7,619 nucleotides of DNA from NCBI GenBank assembly GCA_900752095.1, contig CAADUD010000103.1, positions 1-7,619 on the forward strand, given 5' to 3'. The stretch comes from Clostridia bacterium (GTDB taxonomy: Bacteria > Bacillota > Clostridia > TANB77 > CAG-508). The notes beneath the pieces are model-generated. The model had not been told where the DNA came from, ran no database searches, and was given only the letters and a program-made list of their open reading frames with translations. This document shows positions 6,238 through 7,619 of the stretch, one piece after another. Made by a program: the position numbers and the translations under genes. Each line of letters begins with the position of its first letter. Within the stretch, counting starts at the first letter, position 1.

Positions 6238-6287
6238 AAAATATAATAATTTCTTATACTTTGCGGTTTTAAATCATTATATTTTTT
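6238..6287. terminator. shared terminator of two convergent cell-wall genes
   Basis: AAAATATAATAATTT (6238-6252) pairs with AAATCATTATATTTT (6271-6285) with one mismatch around an 18-base loop. T-rich sequence flanks both ends, including six T at 6282-6287. It sits between the converging transglycosylase and M23 genes. The stem is nearly all A-T, so it is weaker than the terminator at 1579-1611. Confidence 0.45.
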
Positions 6288-6317
6288 ATTTATTGTACTT
6301 TTTAAGTGTTTTCTATT

Positions 6318-7562
6318 TTATGGAATTTCTGTTGTTGGTATAATAGGGTCTATAATTTGATATTTCCTACTATAATCTTTAGTTTCTGCATTACTTTTAT
6401 ATACCTCACTACGATTCTTTTTTAAGAAGTCGACTAAATCATAAAGGTCTACCCATATTTGGTTTGGACCTTCTTTTTGTACTTCATCAAAAATAAGTTG
6501 AAGACCAAAATGTAAATGAGGAACATTAATATTATTTACATTTTCTTTAGTACTATAACCTGTCATACCCAAATAACCAATAACATCACCTGCAGTTACT
6601 ATTTTACCTTCTTCTATTCCTTCTGCATAAGGATGGTTTTTTCTTAAATGAGCATAGTAGTAATATCTTTTTTTATCAAAACTACGAATACCAATACGCC
6701 AACCACCATACTGATTCCACCCAACAGCTTCTATAATACCAGATTCTACAGCAACAATAGGAGTACCAATACTTCCCATTAAATCATTTCCAAAATGTAA
6801 ACGTTTATAACCATAAGATCTAGAATTTCCAAAATCATCATAATGACTATAGGCATAATTTTTAGCAACAGGGTGAAAAGCTTTAAGTCCATAAGTAGAT
6901 TCAAATTGAGTTTCTTTGGCCGTTTCTAATTCTGAATTTTGTGCTTTTTCTAAATTTCCTGTATTTTTTAAATTTCCCGTATTTTGTGTACTTTGAATAT
7001 TCTTTGCTGTGCTTTCTATTATTTCTTTTTTATATTCTCCAATAAATTCATGTAGTATAGCATCATATGCTTCAAAATAGTAAGAATAATTTTTTAAATT
7101 ATTTGTTAATTCAGCCATAGTTTGCCCGCTTTTTAACTTTTCTACTAAAGTATCTAAATCCTTCTGCTTAAATTTTGAAAAATCATTACCATATTTACAA
7201 GCTAAATAAGAAATAAGTTCAATCCAATTATACTGAACTGATTCTCCATTTACATGAGAATCAATATCTAATTTGGCAGTTTTAGCTAAAGCATCATAAC
7301 AAACATTAAATTCAAACCACTTAATATATTTTTTTTCTTGTTTGTTTTCATCTGTTTGAGAATTATCTATAGTTGTGTTTTCTATAATCATATTTCCATC
7401 TGCTTGCCACATTCCATGTAAAGGGTTTGGGGTAGCACTAGTAGGTAGAGTAGATGAAGTATGAAAAAAAACAAAGTAAATAGATGTTAGTAAAATGGAA
7501 ATGAAACTAATAGGCAACCAATATTTCAATTTGTTAGAAATTTTAAATGATTTTATGAACAT
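6318..7562 (-). CDS. membrane-anchored M23 family (LytM-type) metallopeptidase
   Basis: A 414-residue zinc endopeptidase of family M23, which cleaves peptide cross-bridges in peptidoglycan. A basic start (MFIKSFKISNKLK) and a hydrophobic helix at 14-33 give an N-terminal anchor with the rest outside. Residues 78-178 form a helical region (KWFEFNVCYDALAKTAKLDI, NWIELISYLACKYGNDF) common to clostridial M23 proteins. Residues 180-222 are a polar linker with a short tandem repeat (NTGNLK/NTGNLE). The M23 domain (about 228-375) is complete: H256 and D260 in HFGND, H305 in YYAHL, and H349/H351 in HLHFG, matching the zinc ligands and catalytic histidines of LytM. Activity is therefore expected, unlike degenerate M23 regulators. 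GGTGA lies 7 bases before the ATG; I see no clear promoter before the window ends. Converges with the transglycosylase gene. Confidence 0.93.
   Translation of the reverse strand: MFIKSFKISNKLKYWLPISFISILLTSIYFVFFHTSSTLPTSATPNPLHGMWQADGNMIIENTTIDNSQTDENKQEKKYIKWFEFNVCYDALAKTAKLDIDSHVNGESVQYNWIELISYLACKYGNDFSKFKQKDLDTLVEKLKSGQTMAELTNNLKNYSYYFEAYDAILHEFIGEYKKEIIESTAKNIQSTQNTGNLKNTGNLEKAQNSELETAKETQFESTYGLKAFHPVAKNYAYSHYDDFGNSRSYGYKRLHFGNDLMGSIGTPIVAVESGIIEAVGWNQYGGWRIGIRSFDKKRYYYYAHLRKNHPYAEGIEEGKIVTAGDVIGYLGMTGYSTKENVNNINVPHLHFGLQLIFDEVQKEGPNQIWVDLYDLVDFLKKNRSEVYKSNAETKDYSRKYQIIDPIIPTTEIP
6951..6986 (-). repeat. 18-bp tandem repeat, two copies, in the M23 linker
   Basis: TAAATTTCCTGTATTTTT (6951-6968) is followed by TAAATTTCCCGTATTTTG (6969-6986), differing at two positions. 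On the minus strand they encode NTGNLE and NTGNLK in the linker between the helical region and the peptidase domain. Copy number could vary without disturbing the frame. Confidence 0.75.
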
Positions 7563-7569
7563 TTTTATT

Positions 7570-7574
7570 TCACC
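7570..7574 (-). promoter_or_regulatory. ribosome binding site of the M23 gene
   Basis: On the minus strand GGTGA lies 7 bases before the ATG at 7562. It is a moderate match that supports this start. Confidence 0.5.
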
Positions 7575-7619
7575 AATATTAGTGTATGAAATGTAATTTT
7601 TTTATATGCTATAAATTAT

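Noticed and set aside
1..7619. CRISPR array, tRNA/rRNA genes, insertion sequence or integrase
   Set aside because: No regularly spaced repeats, no tRNA-like cloverleaf or TTCGA arm, no rRNA segments, and no transposase or recombinase motifs in any long frame. No clear target-site duplication flanks the 304-aa unit.

Overview
The window is AT-rich (most of it near 30% GC by eye). It carries Gram-positive style Shine-Dalgarno sequences (AGGAGA, AAGGAG), TTG starts, and a proofreading-dead family A DNA polymerase. Together these point to a low-GC Bacillota, most likely an anaerobic gut-type clostridium. That assignment is an inference from style and protein families; no rRNA or other marker is present.

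Left part (1-1345): the window opens inside the end of a broken Nudix reading frame. A complete 145-aa Nudix hydrolase gene follows, then a RhuM/COG3943-family gene that starts at TTG and stops about 75 residues short of the usual family length. The first 29 bases of the window exactly repeat the Nudix-box segment of the intact gene, which indicates a local duplication followed by loss. This is accessory, rearranged DNA.

Middle (1346-2754): about 290 bases without a convincing gene hold a possible folded RNA and a strong bidirectional terminator. On the minus strand lies a 304-aa gene of unknown function with clearly higher GC than its surroundings (47% against 32% in two 60-base samples). 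It has its own perfect consensus promoter (TTGACA, 17 bases, TATAAT), a palindrome just past the start point, a perfect AGGAGG, and a 28-base perfect palindrome at its 3' end. It looks like a self-contained, horizontally acquired single-gene unit placed upstream of polA.

Right part (2695-7562): core chromosome. polA (DNA polymerase I) reads rightward from an extended -10 promoter. It is followed by a membrane-anchored lytic transglycosylase with a TTG start, preceded by a 26-base perfect palindrome at a -10-like box. Convergent to these, a membrane-anchored M23 (LytM-type) peptidase reads leftward, and the two cell-wall genes share a terminator region. The transglycosylase would cut glycan strands and the M23 enzyme peptide cross-bridges, so the two products act on the same polymer outside the membrane.

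No complete new multi-gene system can be claimed. The best lead is the unrecognised 304-aa gene with its unusually well-defined control and end signals. Second is the duplicated Nudix / truncated RhuM region.
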